64,000 bases of DNA from Thereva unica (GCA_949987705.1 OX465282.1:12140501-12204500), one strand, 5' to 3'. Positions 11,840 to 23,889 are shown, counted from the stretch's first letter. Notes: generated by a model from the letters alone, not told the origin. Numbers and translations: made by a program.

Positions 11840-12430
11840 CTGCCTAGTCAGAAGCAAATACCGCGTTCAATCACGAAGCTATTACGAGGAGGTTATATCA
11901 TTCAAACCAACCAATCTGAAGCAAAAAGCGTTTATCCCATTGTGCTGCAGCTGGGCCGTGACCAAGTCACTCCTTTACTATGTAAACTATTCCACACTTC
12001 CATCGCACCTTGCCATTCTATACTCAAGCCATTGTCTAAATCTTTCAGACCGACAAGTTTTTCGTCAGTTGTCTTAAAGGCAATGGCAAACATTTTCAAA
12101 AGGAAATAAAGGAAACCTATCTGCTGCCCCAACATCTAAGTTCTTACCAGCATCCGTAACAAGCGGGGAAGTCCACGGAGACAGGTCTTCACATTCTGGT
12201 ACCAATGATGGAAAGTGCAGCACTAAACAAATGAGTTGACCTGGCGACTTTCATCGATATCGAAGGTGCCTCGAACAATACATCCTTTGACACTTTGACT
12301 TTGCTAGGTAGACGTGATCTAAGCAGCATTTTCTACGACTGGATCGACTCTACTCGGAGAACTAGCAAACTAATGGTCGCTCATATTCAGGTGTCTCTAG
12401 AGGGCATTATAGGAAAAGAGTAGGTACTGG
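11840..12430 (+). pseudogene. Decayed R1/Jockey-like LINE RT fragment
   Basis: Two frames show non-LTR reverse transcriptase features. At about 11935-12100 the frame reads QLGRDQVTPLLCKLF and then FRPTSFSSVVLKAM, matching the thumb-side RT blocks (usual form FRPISLTSFLLKTLE). At 12240-12420 another frame reads VDLATFIDIEGASNNTSFD, the RT motif A region of R1-type elements, including the conserved FxDIEGAF-like core and its Asp. It then runs to a stop. Multiple stops and a frame change between the blocks mark it as a dead 5'- and 3'-truncated copy. Confidence 0.65.
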
Positions 12431-12664
12431 GGCACATGGAGCTGGGAACCAAATTTTGCAAATTAGTTGTAATTAGGCCAGTCGTCTTTGAATAAAATAT
12501 TTTGGAAATTGGAGAAGTTTGGCAATCGACTTTGGTTTGTGGATGACTAGAAGAAGTCTGTTAAGAAAACCTGGAGTTATTATAGATACTGGCTGGGAGC
12601 ACTAAAGACTTTAAATTCGTGCGGTACCTGTTATCAAAACTTTCTTCTTCTTCGAGGGGTCTAA

Positions 12665-12960
12665 AGCCCCGTTCGACCTTGGCCTCCCTCAACTGTTGCT
12701 CCAGACGTTTCTCTGGTAAGTAGTTTGTAGTTTCAGTTTCTTATATTGAGCATTGCCACCTTGACCGTGGCTTGCCAACTGGTCTTTGATATTTGGCAGT
12801 AGAGTTAGTTTTTGGTATACTTGAGTCATCCATTCTTTGGACATGACCGGCCCAACGTAAACGCAGTAGCTTGGCATGTGTAGAGGATTCACAGTATTTA
12901 TATAGCCCTAAAATTCGTGATTGTAGCGTATTCTCCATGCATTGTCTTCATTAGGCCTTA
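12665..12960 (-). pseudogene. RTE-like LINE C-terminal fragment
   Basis: Minus-strand frames contain LRLRWAGHVQRMDDSSIPK and then QRPVGKPRSRWQ. This is the signature C-terminus of RTE-type reverse transcriptases (RWLGHVxRMDD...RPxGRPxxRW). The match is split between overlapping frames, so the copy is frameshifted. A similar, longer fragment lies on the plus strand at 17535-18290. No 3' terminal repeat was identified. Confidence 0.7.
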
Positions 12961-13224
12961 TTATGGTTGGCCCTTGAAGTGACAAATGGCGCGGGGATGG
13001 ATAAACGGAATCATAATTGGGTGTCAGCCCATCGCCCTGCTTTAAGCCTTGCTTGACTGGGAAGGACCCTGTAAATTCTCCTTATATTCTGACTGCACAC
13101 CTTGTGCTTTCCATTGTCATTTTCGTGAACTTCATTAGGGGACGCTTCGGTCCAGCATTATCTCAATGTTTCTGTCATGGGCGTCCTTTAACTGCGAATT
13201 AATAAACTGAATCATATGGTTAAT

Positions 13225-13625
13225 CATCTAACACGAGTGCCTGATCCTGCAGACCAAGATATTCTTGCCTCTTCCCCGGCGTGATACTCTGTCGAAGTTG
13301 ATCTAGGCAACCCGGATCACTGCCTAGCTAGTGCTAATTTCCAATATCAATCTTCTGGCCCTACCACGAGCACTCTGGCATTATAAGAGCTGGCTGGACT
13401 CTTCGTTTCCAGAGTCTCTGCATTACACAAAAGTTGACGAAGCCTATGAAGAATGGATGGTTTAATCAAGAGTTTATGAACGCAATTAATTCCCCAAAAG
13501 CAGCCTATGGAGAGTACAGACATTCTATGGGTGTATCAGCTTGGGGTGAGTACATCAAATTGAAGAATTCCTGTAAATTTAGTGTAGGGATTACGGAAGG
13601 CTGAAGTTCCGCTACATACTCCTCT
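13225..13625 (+). pseudogene. Decayed LINE endonuclease/linker fragment
   Basis: Plus-strand frames show a DHCLASANFQY segment (about 13317-13350), resembling the SDH-containing end of an AP endonuclease domain. After frame breaks comes NGWFNQEFMNAINSPKAAYG (about 13450-13510), resembling the WFNxE...KxAAY linker between endonuclease and reverse transcriptase in many LINEs. Reading ends at a TGA near 13602. The clade is not resolved. Confidence 0.5.
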
Positions 13626-13770
13626 CCCAGCGTAGTAATTATCGGATTGTTGGGGCCGATTAAATTAACGGCGAAGTGTTTTCAAAGTCGCTTGATAACT
13701 GGGCACGGACTTACATATTGAGGTTCGAAAGATATTCATAAAACGCTCTCCGAATCCCCTACATCATTAA

Positions 13771-13845
13771 GCATGTAGCCTAGGAGTTAAGGCGCCCGAC
13801 AATCATTCCAGAAGTGCGTAGTTCGAGTCCACCGGCGGCATGCTC
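13771..13845 (+). repeat. tRNA-derived SINE head
   Basis: Box A-like TAGCCTAGGAGTTAAGG (13776-13792) and box B-like AGTTCGAGTCC (13820-13830) lie at normal spacing for an internal RNA polymerase III promoter. The flanks cannot form an acceptor stem, so it is not a tRNA gene. Box A is nearly identical to that of the SINE at 54.7 kb. The downstream body is pyrimidine-rich and could not be delimited. Confidence 0.6.
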
Positions 13846-15579
13846 CTTCCTTCTTTTCTTCTTGTTTGAAAACCACTTCTTTACTTGTCCTCTCTCCTGG
13901 CATTATCTCTAAGCATAATAAGCGATGAAGCCAACACCTGTTCGATACCCGTAATCCGCATTCTATCGCGGCAGTCTTGGAAGCCTTCAATGGTCATAGA
14001 ACCGGCGACAGTACCAAATGGCATTATTCTCCTCATGAATCACTAAAACTACTATAGCTATAAGGGTTCTGCAGCAATAACTCATGTTAAGGTACTAGAC
14101 CAATGACGGCACTGATGATGTTCTTAGTATCTTAGCTTTTCGAAGCATGTCTGTGGAAGGTTCTGTGGGTGGAAAGCTGTAGTCTGGGGGCTTTAGAATT
14201 GGGCCCTGAACTAATCAGCTATACAGTTGGGACTTTTTCTTACCCCGCACCTAAAGCACTATCCAAGGTCACAACCCAAAAGAGCTCTCAATGATCTTGA
14301 TTGGTATATTATTTTGGGGTTAGTTTGGTGACAATCGGTGCTGGACTGGTGGTACTTGTTATTAGTTTTGTGGCATTTGCTATAAGGTTGGTAAGGTTGT
14401 CTTTATACCTGTTTAACTATTCTGTAAACCTCTGCACTTGCCCAATAACTTCTTACATTTCTACTAACTACTTGACTCATCTCAGTATCTCCTTCTTCTT
14501 CTTCTCTGTATCTTCTCCTTTATACATATATATTTACCTGTATTGCTTTCTATCTGCATAGCTGTATACAATCTTTCATTAGTCGATCAGCAGGAAGATG
14601 TGTGCCTGTAAAGCCTCGTCCAAACAGGAGACACTGTTAGGAGCACACAGACGCTAGTGTCAGATTCCTTCTGCCTAAATTCACCAAAGCCGCAGTACAA
14701 ACCTTAAAGGTCTTGACATCATCAAAGTTGATACCCTTAGAAGTGTCACACGTAGGGGTGCTCACCAGACCCAAAACAGAGGGGCAGACAGATCAGTGAC
14801 CATCCGTCTTGGTTTTCTTTGTAAAAAATATGGTTTGGACGAAGCTTTCTACTGTGCTCACTGTCTACATGAGTGCCCCGTAGGTGAGGTAGAAAATGTG
14901 CTGCATTTTACCAAGAAACTCCTGCCTGTCAGTTCTGTGGCTCTCTAGCTTAGCCTAAACCACTTCCGACTAAACTTGCATTCTCTCCGGTTGATCGGGT
15001 TACGCCATTGCGTCACGGTGCTGGATCAGTTATCAAGCTGCTATCTCTCTCTCCTGGTATTTGTTTGCCTTTCTCTGCTTCTTTGGGCTTCTCTTTGCTT
15101 AAGTTTCTGGTGGTTGGCCTTCAGCGTCACTTCGCCCATTTTATACACATCCTTTGACCTCATCATCTGGGCCCGGTTGTTCTCCGGTGGTAGCTGCACC
15201 TTGGTGGTTGTTTCCAGTGCGGTCCTGCTATCTACATGTATACTTATATACGTAGCTGTCTACCTGTCTAAATGCATAGCTAAGCATATTCCTGTCTGCT
15301 AAACAGCTCCTTCTCCTCCTCCTCCTTAGCTTTCTGTGAGTCCCGCAGCCTAAACCAAGACTCAACTCTCAAACCCCCAGATCAGATCTTTCACAAGACA
15401 CCTACAGAACACCATCGATGACGTCACTGGGTTAGTGCCTTCATATAAGTAACTGCGCCAGAACCCTCATAGCTATACTACTCCCCAAACTCTTCTTACC
15501 TGAACGACATGACGGACCAGCAGTATAAAGGGTGATAGCCGAGCTTAGACTTTTACATACAAAGGCACCTCGAAAGCTC
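13846..15579. other. Unassigned DNA
   Basis: There are pyrimidine-rich tracts (for example about 14490-14520 and 15308-15325) and several T-rich open frames with hydrophobic but motif-free translations. A possible Cys/His-rich LINE tail at 14840-14920 is too weak to call. Confidence 0.35.
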
Positions 15580-15583
15580 TTAA

Positions 15584-16312
15584 GGTAGTAGCCCGGTGTG
15601 ACGGCCGAAATTTCGACGTTTTTTCGTGAATTTTTTTCAGCAGGAAAATAATATGCGATCGTTTTGTAATTTTTACATGTTGTTATTACTACTTTCAAGC
15701 GTACAAAAAAATTTTTTTTTAATAAATTTTACATTGATTTATTCATAATTCTTTGTGTTGAAGTGGAGTCCTCGAAGGAACGTCGAGCGGTTTCGGGGAA
15801 GCACTCACTAGATACTATTTAACCGATTTGGCTGAAAATTTAACTCGTTATTCTAGATACATATAGCTAGATGCTGAACCGCTGAAACATTTATTTTTTT
15901 GATAATTTATTAATTTTGTGGACTTGTGAAAAAAAAAGGTACTGAAAATCGAATTTTTTTGCTGACAAATTGTTAAAAAAAATAATAAATTATCAAAAAA
16001 ATTAATGTTTCAGCGGTTCAGCATCTAGCTATATGTATCTAGAATAACGAGTTAAATTTTCAGCCAAATCGGTTAAATAGTATCTAGTGAGTGCTTCCCC
16101 GAAACCGCTCGACGTTCCTTCGAGGACTCCACTTCAACACAAAGAATTATGAATAAATCAATGTAAAATTTATTAAAAAAAAATTTTTTTTGTACGCTTG
16201 AAAGTAGTAATAACAACATGTAAAAATTACAAAACGATCGCATATTATTTTCCTGCTGAAAAAAATTCACGAAAAAACGTCGAAATTTCGGCCGTCACAC
16301 CGGGCTACTACC
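15584..16312. mobile_element. Foldback MITE flanked by TTAA
   Basis: Two arms of about 330 bp are almost perfect inverted copies: 15584-15920 and about 15978-16312, around a loop of roughly 60 bp. The ends read GGTAGTAGCCCGGTGTGACG, and TTAA flanks both sides (15580-15583 and 16313-16316). A TTAA target is characteristic of piggyBac-type transposition, so this is probably a non-autonomous foldback element of that kind, although the TIR was not matched to a known family. The arms differ only in homopolymer lengths. Open frames at 15441-15698 (minus) and 16198-16419 (plus) are the same arm read twice. Confidence 0.88.
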
Positions 16313-16316
16313 TTAA

Positions 16317-17534
16317 ACGAAATCCTTTCTTTCTGCTGTTGAAATTCCTTTCACAACAACTTCTTTCACTTTTGTGGATAATAATACGAGTAATAATAAT
16401 AATAATTCCTCCATATTAATTACCGGATATAACTTACCCCGGCTATCATCCAGCACACTTAATTGAGTCTAGATGGTCGGGGTGGTGGTTTGGAATCCAA
16501 CAGACAATATGCGACTGCAAGATGTGACTTCCTCGACTTCATCATTTCTCCATTAAAAAACATGAAAAGTTTTCCGCCTGGCTCAAATTAAACACCGTCT
16601 GATGCCGGGCAGGACATACACCTACACCCCTCTACCTATACATACATATCCACAACGAAAGGGCCAAATAGAATAAAATATGGACGGAACGTGCACGGTA
16701 AAGTATTCGCAGAAGAGAACTACGGTGCGGTACCATTAAAATTCCGCATCCATATGTCTCCTCTTTAAAACATCATAGAAGTCCTTTCGCGCGCCTTAGG
16801 TTCCTTAAGAGTTGTCCTGATGAGTTTTGCGGCATCCCAAAAGTCGTTAAGATATTCAATTTGTGTGTGTGTATATTGTATGTATGGGGGTGGGGGTGAG
16901 TGGCATGATGGGAGCGTGCTCTCGGTGGTGGCTCTAGCGAAAACTTCTTGTACTGTTCTCGGCTCCTTGCGGTGTGTCCTTTTTGTTGAACGGCTGTGCT
17001 GTTCGGTTGTCTGATGTAGTTTTATTTAAATCCTTACTTGAGCACTTTAATAAGATAATGGAACGGGAAGATGGTGGTCCATGGTGTTGTCCTTGACTGG
17101 CAGCCTTCCATTCTTTAGACACTGAATAACAGTGGGCATATGCAGAATTTATTTAATTCATTTTGTGGAGTTTTCCAACCAACAGAAGTTTCACTGTCGA
17201 CTGCTGTTGGAATGAGTTTCTCAAGTTTATTTAACAGAAAAAAACAATTTTTTGACAAAAAAAAATCCTTCCACCAGGAAATTTCCATATTAACTAAATT
17301 AGTCGACGCCCGGTCGATTTAGATGCTGCATCCCTCATTGTGGGGCTCTTGTACTCGTTTTGTCTTCCGGGTGGGTTTTAACATTTGAAGGATTCACTTT
17401 AAAAATTTCCCTTCACTTTTTTTTAGAGTATGTAAATAAAGTTTTAACAATTTTTTTACATAAATTTAGGTCTTTGCTTACTTATAAGTAAGTTTTTAGG
17501 AGTTGAATATTTGCTTCTCAAACATTGATCCTTA
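16317..17534. other. Unassigned DNA
   Basis: A (TG)n-rich and G-rich patch lies near 16860-16905. No gene or transposon similarity was recognised elsewhere in this stretch. Confidence 0.4.
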
Positions 17535-18290
17535 AAGACCAAAGTGCTCACAACGGAGAATCGAGGACCAGTGTTCACCTCGATGGAACCCAAATCGAAC
17601 AGGTTCCAATGTTCAAATATTTGGGATCATTGGTTGAAGAAACGAAAGAGGCATAGACGTCTGAAGTTTACAGCCGCATCGGCCAGGCAACAGCAATATT
17701 CACCTCGCTCAAGTGGTGCATAGGGAAACGAACAAATATTTCCATCAAAAAGAAAGTACGCCCTTACCGAACCTTGATCCTTCCGATTCTTTTTTTATGG
17801 ATCGTAAACGTGGACACTGCTCAAACCGGACGTCAAGAAGCTCGAGATCTTCCAAATGAGATACTTGAGAGAGATTCTCGGTGTCTCACTACGCGATCGC
17901 CTTCGAAACGAGACGACACTGATCGAGGAAGAAATACATAAACGTCGACTACGGTAGTTTGGACATGTGTGCCGAATGGATGATAATCGCTTGTCACGTA
18001 AACTGTTCTGGTGAGATCGTCCCGCAGACTGGGGAATTCAGCGATCGGCACCAAAAAAGGCCTGGCAAGAGTGTCGAGGGCGACATAAAGAATCAACGAT
18101 TATCAGTTACCGAGGCTCGAGACGTCGCCAAAAATAGACAAGAATGGAATCGTGAATGGAGTTCAAAACCCAGCGGCACCAACAGCAGCGTATCCGTTGC
18201 GTGGACGTCTTGCTCGGACCGCCAGCCAACGGATCAAAGAAAAATAAGGCATCCTTTTACACGGGATGTATTGCCTTAATGTTCTGCATA
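17535..18290 (+). pseudogene. RTE-clade LINE 3' coding fragment
   Basis: In broken plus-strand frames the order matches the C-terminal half of RTE reverse transcriptases. VPMFKYLGSLVEE (about 17607-17645) is followed by a YSRIGQATAIFTSLK segment (about 17670-17715). Then come KKVRPYRTLILPILF (about 17752-17790), MRYLREILGVSLRDRLRNET (about 17860-17915), then RRLRxFGHVCRMDDNRLSRK (about 17945-18005) and a basic KKAWQECRGDIK-type end. An internal TAG and a frame change near 17800 make it inactive. Truncation upstream removes the YADD active site. It is old compared with the copia and LINE copies further right. Confidence 0.75.
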
Positions 18291-18689
18291 GTATGAGAAC
18301 GAAGGCCAGAGAGGAATTCTGATTCTTCAATTGAATTTTTATCGGTTGTGATAGAAATCGAATTGGGAATCTCAGATTCTGACCGTATACGAGCTCGGCA
18401 GGTGTGCATTGTAAATCAGTCTTGAATGTCGTAAACCCCTCCGTTTATAATTAATTCACTCGTTTCTCGCATCACCGGTTGCAAGAGACCCAAGAAATAA
18501 AGAAACGAACATGATTGTATCGCGACAAACAAAGTTCCCTCAACATAAAAGAAGGGAATCTCAAAATCACTGTTTCCATGTGCCGGGATAGTCTCAAGTA
18601 TACACAATGAATGCTAGACGTAACATTATATACAGATCTGCGATCGAATAATCATATATGTATTCCAAATCACCAAACGAGCTTATCAA

Positions 18690-19090
18690 TGCCTAGGACT
18701 CCTCAAGTCTCTTTGCCAATCTCGTATATCTGAGCGGGTGCCACAAAAACCACCTTGACTTGACTCGACAAGGTGCAAAACCATGCCATCAAACTCATTG
18801 GCGATAGCACCCTTTTGCTGCACCATAGACTCCTTAAACCACTGTAGGAATGTGGCAGCCGCCACTATCGCTATTACCTTAGCGACTGTTCCGCTGAAAT
18901 AAGCACCGCCTGCCTACATGGAAATTTTCCCACAATTCAAGACTAGCCAATTCAGCTCACCTCCACTTGCTACAGTCGTCCTCTTCGCGCACATTACGGT
19001 TAAGAGGTTCGTTTATAAATAGAACAACTCTGGAACTGGGATGATTCCTCAGCTTGACCATGCTATTAAAAAAAAAAAAAAAAAAAATAA
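18690..19090 (+). pseudogene. LINE 3' end with poly-A tail
   Basis: Plus-strand frames contain LDKVQNHAIKLIGDSTLLLH (about 18765-18825), then SRHYRYYLSDCSAEI (about 18855-18900) and a basic end near 18990. This is the conserved post-RT region of Jockey/CR1-like non-LTR elements (LDxVQxRAIKLIGD ... LFYRYY.G.CS.E). Frame shifts interrupt it. It ends in a run of about 20 A at 19068-19087, consistent with the 3' end of a retrotransposed copy. The 5' part, with endonuclease and RT, is missing. Confidence 0.7.
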
Positions 19091-19124
19091 GTACTTTGAG
19101 GTACCAAGCTTAACTAATGCCTCA

Positions 19125-19330
19125 ATTTATTGTTCCAGCTGAATTAAAACCATTTCGTCCACATATAGCAGCATTTATCCTCCAACCTTGCTAGGCTCAT
19201 AGACCGCGTTTGTCATCGACACGGCCCTTCTGAAACCGAACTGATTGTTTGACAAGCCTCCTCCCGTTTCAATCGTAGGAAGTTAACTAACTCATCTACC
19301 AACGACGTATTGTCTCTGTGGACCGGTTGT
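19125..19330 (-). pseudogene. LINE RT fragment (QFGFR block)
   Basis: The minus-strand frame reads NQFGFRRAVSMTNAV-like sequence near 19245-19200, matching the RT block QFGFRxGRSTxDA of non-LTR elements. A VDELVNFLRLKREEACQT-like segment precedes it. Stops interrupt both sides. It abuts the poly-A tail of the previous fragment in opposite orientation. Confidence 0.5.
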
Positions 19331-21109
19331 CTTCTTGTTTTTATATATAATTTTGCATACTTTTAGGATCAATAATTGCTTTTGGGCTCTCTGGTATAAG
19401 AAACTATGATCTGAAATATAAAGAGTAAACAAGTGATTCCAAAAAACTACATCTATGTACATCGTCTAAACTAAAACCTCCCCCTAAATAAGCTTACTTC
19501 TTCCTTATATAGTACGTCCATAAATTTACAAAATCAAATCACGTTTCTCGTCATCTATTTAAACAACAGCCGCAGGAGAAATCAATTAAGGACCTGTGAT
19601 TGACAATTTCTCTTATCACCTTATCGATTCGATTGGTCCTGAGATGAAGAAATTACAGAGGCCATTAGTACGGTTTAACAAGTCACCATCCCTCCCCTAA
19701 GCGCTGTCCACATCCTAACATGAATGCTTAGGGATGTGCTCAGCTCTGATTGAAATTGTTTAAATGAAAGTCAAATCGTATGTGTCCAATTCACTTTTGA
19801 CAATAGCCCCAACGACGACACATCATGCATAGTAAACTATATTTGCACGTGCATTACACAATATCCTTGAAGCAATTAAAAAGGGACAATGGCAACACAT
19901 CAAGCAAACCGATAATTGAATAATATTAAAAGGATATATTAGTGAAGTGCTGGTTGGAATGGTGTTACTCTTTTAGGGATAATGGTATAAAGTGATTTCT
20001 GGGTAGGATTAAAATTAACAATCCATGTCCGTGTGGCTAACTGGACCAAATACTAAATCAACCGACCATTTTCACCAAAATCTGACCACTAGAGCTGTCA
20101 CAATAACGTTTCAACTATTTTACAACTTTTAAATGCGTTTAGGGATTTCAGTCATGACCCTACTACCAACACCAACAACAACAAAACCCTGAAAAAAAAT
20201 CCACATGCAACTGGCAACACTGAACCCAAAAAAAGACAGTTGAACTCGATTAAATTCGAGGCAACCATTGTGCATGATTATGCGAACAATTTAGCAGGGT
20301 AAAAAAAACATCAAGGATTTAAAGGACGCGCATCGTTTTAACAGTAACTGCCCCAAACTGGGCCCCCATGGTTCATGTCCGCATATCCTGTGCCCAGTGT
20401 GCGATAGTGGAAAGCACTAATGGTCCATGTCCAATGACCAGGACACAACATCGAAACCGTGAGGTGAATCTGGCCATCTACCATCTAGCCCGTATCTCGT
20501 CCTGTACAGGATATTAAGTGGATCCTTGGGACGGGTTATGAAGGCCATTTTTAGCATCGTTGTCAGTTTAAAGCTGCATGTTCAATGGCATTCGATTTGC
20601 TGCCAATTTTTTTTTTTTTCGCTGTTGTTGTTTTTGCTTAAGCCCCCGCCGCCGATGGGCGAATTTGGACGCTGGTCAGCCAGATGAGGCTGCTGCTGTC
20701 GAATCCGTCTGAATCAGGGGCGGCCGGGACGGGGGTTGAATGGCGCTCCGAACATGTTATGTAACACGTCAGGATAATTTGAAATTGTTAAAATAATGAA
20801 TTTAAAACCAGCCATGGGACATGACAAAGTTTGGTTTTTAGCTCCTGTTTGGGGAGAGGAGCTCAGGTCGAATTGGGGCTAAACGTAGGGCAGGGATGTA
20901 AGCAGGGGAAAAAATACTGATTTTGATAGATTCGGTTTTTTACTCGTTATAAATTTGGTTTGTTATGTTCAATTATTGTCAATTGTAATACTTTAATTTG
21001 CAAAATAAACCTCAGTGGATTGACAGAAGTTGTGTTAAAGGTTAATCACTTTGGAGCAATGAAATCGTGCTAAATTACACTTTTGAACTTAAAGACAAAT
21101 TATTCAGAG
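19331..21109. other. Unassigned, partly GC-richer DNA
   Basis: No transposon ends or domains were found. The 20300-20760 part is less AT-rich and lacks recognisable repeats, so it may be unique host DNA. It has no open frame with a recognisable product. Confidence 0.4.
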
Positions 21110-21320
21110 ATGATCAGCAAATGGATTCGTTTTGCCCATTAATATAGATGGAAGGTCGGTGCAGGTTTTGTTGGAGATAATCGATCCTTGGAGAACACCG
21201 ACAGAGGTGGAATGAGGGTTGGACCCGACACCGTCCAATACAGTCATGATTTAAAGCCAGAAAGAAAGTTATCTATCCAGTTCCTTAGAGCTCAGACTAA
21301 GTGTTGTCAGCCTGAACCCG
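21110..21320 (-). pseudogene. LINE RT fragment (GVLQGS block)
   Basis: The minus-strand frame reads GVLQGSIIS near 21205-21180, a variant of the GVPQGS RT motif, preceded by a linker of the usual length (WIDNFLSGF-like). The downstream active-site block is lost. A few stops are present. Confidence 0.5.
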
Positions 21321-21384
21321 ATTGGTAGTAATCCATCCTTTGTGATGCGGTGGCTTAGAAACTCTTCATAGTTACACAATTTTG

Positions 21385-21975
21385 TTGATTTTGTAGGTGC
21401 ATATCATCACATACCAATCGCCACAGAAGAGGTGTATAAGACTGCACTCACTACGCTATTTGGCCTATATGAGTTTACACGTATGCCATTCGGCTTACGG
21501 AATGCAACTCAAACCTTTCAAAACTTCATAAACGAAGTTACGAGACCCGTCGACTTATGTATATTTGAACGATATACTTGTCGTTAGAAAAACCGAGGAT
21601 CAGCATACCGTTCACCTCAAAGAGCTTTTTAAACGCCTCGATTTCTTCGCTTTAACCATCAAGCTAGAGAAATGCGTTTTGGTGCAAAAGAGACCAAGTT
21701 TCTAAGACACCGCACAAAGGATGGGATACTTCCATCCCCCGATCAGGTTCAAGCTTTCATTGATCTCACTCCTTCAACTTCTGTCAAATCGATCCAAAAG
21801 TTGTTGGGAATGGTGAATTTCTATCACCGATCTATACCAAAATTGGATGAACAGTGGGTGCCGTTAAACGAGCATTTGAAAGACATTATTAATCACTCGC
21901 GTATCAATGAAGTATTTACCTGGCCGGCAGAACGTCAGGCAGAATTCTTCAAGGTGAAAACCTCGATGGCTGAAC
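21385..21975 (+). pseudogene. Ty3/gypsy pol (RT) fragment
   Basis: Plus-strand translation follows the Gypsy reverse transcriptase closely: GAYHHIPIATEEVYKTA, then EFTRMPFGLRNATQTFQNF (to about 21535). After a frame change comes YLNDILVVRKTEDQHTVHLK (about 21558-21620), then KLEKCVL. After another change comes the 21672-21960 frame with SIQKLLGMVNFYHRSIPKLD and FTWPAERQAEFFKVKTSM, the RT tail and start of RNase H. The active-site box reads YLND instead of YLDD, so a catalytic Asp is lost. No LTRs, protease or integrase were found nearby. It is an internal scrap. Confidence 0.85.
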
Positions 21976-22119
21976 ATAGCCGGCCGATAATGTGGGTATG
22001 GTGGGTAACAGTACCCACCCGAAATTTGAGAATAAAGGTACGATTCCGAAAAAGGCGACACACTGCAAACCCAGTTTGTATGATAAAATTAGTAAGTGTC
22101 GGCTGCAAGACTGAGCTAA

Positions 22120-22350
22120 ACACACTCGCTCGCTCTAGGGCTCCCGCGTTGGAAAACATTGTTGGAAATGCTGCCCGAATAGCGAAAGCCTTATTCGCCA
22201 TGCCCTCCAATTGAACTCTAAAATTAAGCCTCCAGTCCATCATCACTTCCTGGTATCTGAACTGTTCCCACTTGTTACGGTCATTTGTTTTCCCAATTTG
22301 CTGGTCAGCAAAGCTTCTATTTTCTGCTCTCGAATCCAGTGAGGGCGTCA
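22120..22350 (-). pseudogene. R1-like LINE post-RT fragment
   Basis: The minus-strand frame carries DWRLNFRVQLEGMANKAFAI and then AAFPTMFSNAGALERA. This resembles the post-RT segment of R1/LOA-type elements (DxKLxFxxHLxxxxxKA ... LxxxMPNxGGPxxxRR). It lies on the same strand as the basic ORF1-like relic at 22860-23660 and may be its distant 3' part. Sequence from 22360 to 22860 was not assigned. Confidence 0.5.
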
Positions 22351-22859
22351 GCTGACATCCTGAGAACATGGGGGCACATTTTCATCGCTTTCGCGGCACG
22401 TTTTAATCTCTCCAGCTGGCTCTACACGATGCGGTGAACGTTTCATTCAAATGTTGGCTTCCAACTTTTGTGCCAGCATCGACAAAAGCCCGAACGCGTC
22501 CAAATACTAGCATTGGAGGCTTGACATTGGACACTAGCAGTTGGAGTATCGGCCACACAATGTCTCCTACCATCCTACCATCAAGCGTCCAACATTGGAC
22601 GGTGTTCATAGAATTGTGCAGGTTTTAGATATCTTCGTTCTCGCGTAATTTGATCTCATATTGTAAACATGCTAAGGGCGAACGACGAATCGCTATATAC
22701 AACGACTGTCAAAAACAAACAGAATACGTTTGACGTGAATCAATTTAATTTCTATTTCGGATGTCGGGGTTATTATTTTTGACGCCGCCGCTCTCAATTT
22801 GTGCACACAACGAATTTATTTCGTCGGTACTTTCACCTTCTGAAACAAAAATCGTTTTG

Positions 22860-23659
22860 CTAGCGTGTTTTCAGCATCTTAGAGGCGTCATCCTACGAGC
22901 ACTACCCCGATGTCGGCCGGTAGTTTTAGGTTGTCTATGATCTTTTGTCGTGCGCCTTTGGTCTTGGGGGACACTGGTTTGGCTCCTGCTCCGCCTCCTG
23001 GATCGCCAGGAGTAATATCTCTCCTCCTGGCTGCTCGCTCTGCCACAGGTCGCTTCAACGTTTCTACAGCTGCGAGAGATTAATTTGAAACATCGCCAAA
23101 CCGTTCCGTATTTGGTGCGAGCGCAGCTTCTTTGTCTGATAACCCCTTGCCGAACTGGGTAGTTACTACAGTCATCCGTACTCAAGAAGACACTGGAAGG
23201 TGCTGTTTCAAGCCCTGGGGTTTTCCCGTTTCGCAAAGAATCCTGCATTTGTGGCTGCCTCCTGGGAGGATCGACGGATGATGTTCCGCTTAAGGCTGAT
23301 CAGCTTGGCCAATGAAGCGGTGTCCATCACCATCACCAAGCTGTTTACCTGCCTCTGGACCACTTTCAACTCTGAATCACTGTCTTATAGTGACAATCTC
23401 CGTGAGCAGCCTCGAATTATATGGGTATGGAGGAAATTGCTTTCTGCCAGTGTAATGATATCAAGACCACTTTTGCTGACAGGTTACTCTTCACACTTTT
23501 GCGATGCGTGGGTTTGGTCAGACCAGCAGAAGCCAGCCTGTTCTTAGAAAGTTTCCCTTGAAATCTGGCATGACTTTGCCACCGGCCTTTTCAAAGACCT
23601 CGTCAACGATCGCGCTTTACCATATCCTTCGAGTTGAGGCCAAGTTTGCCATTTCTTAC
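22860..23659 (-). pseudogene. Basic ORF1-like relic, 3' of Harbinger insertion
   Basis: Several overlapping minus-strand frames give an Arg/Lys-rich protein with low-complexity basic clusters (for example KRPVAERAARRRDITPGD near 23050-23000), typical of the nucleic-acid-binding ORF1 of LINEs. A coiled-coil-like segment (LKVVQRQVNSLVMVMDTAS, about 23370-23315) precedes it. Frames are broken by indels. The relic continues on the other side of the Harbinger element (28031-28185), which split it. No zinc knuckle was seen. The assignment rests on composition and on the RT-like fragment downstream. Confidence 0.4.
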
Positions 23660-23889
23660 CTGGGGTCTGTTCAAGATTTCTGCTACAGCAGCTTTTAGCA
23701 GCTATTGTCATGCTTTTCCTGTTCAAAACAGCAAAAAAGCTGCTAACGAAGCTGCTATTTTTGTGTTCAAGATTGGAGAAAAGCTGCTAATGTAGCTGCT
23801 TTTTGTTGCTCGCAGTTTCGACTGCAAGCAAGAAAGCAGCTACGTAAATCATACATGTGTGTGTAAATGTCATTAGTCGTTTTGTCAAA

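Noticed and set aside
14600..14960. LINE C-terminal zinc-binding segment
   Set aside because: Only a few Cys/His residues in a broken frame; not distinguishable from chance.
15441..16419. Two ORFs starting MKVVITTCKN
   Set aside because: They are the same inverted-repeat arm read from both sides.
20715..20735. hAT terminus (CAGGGGCGG)
   Set aside because: Only nine bases match and there is no subterminal similarity or partner end.
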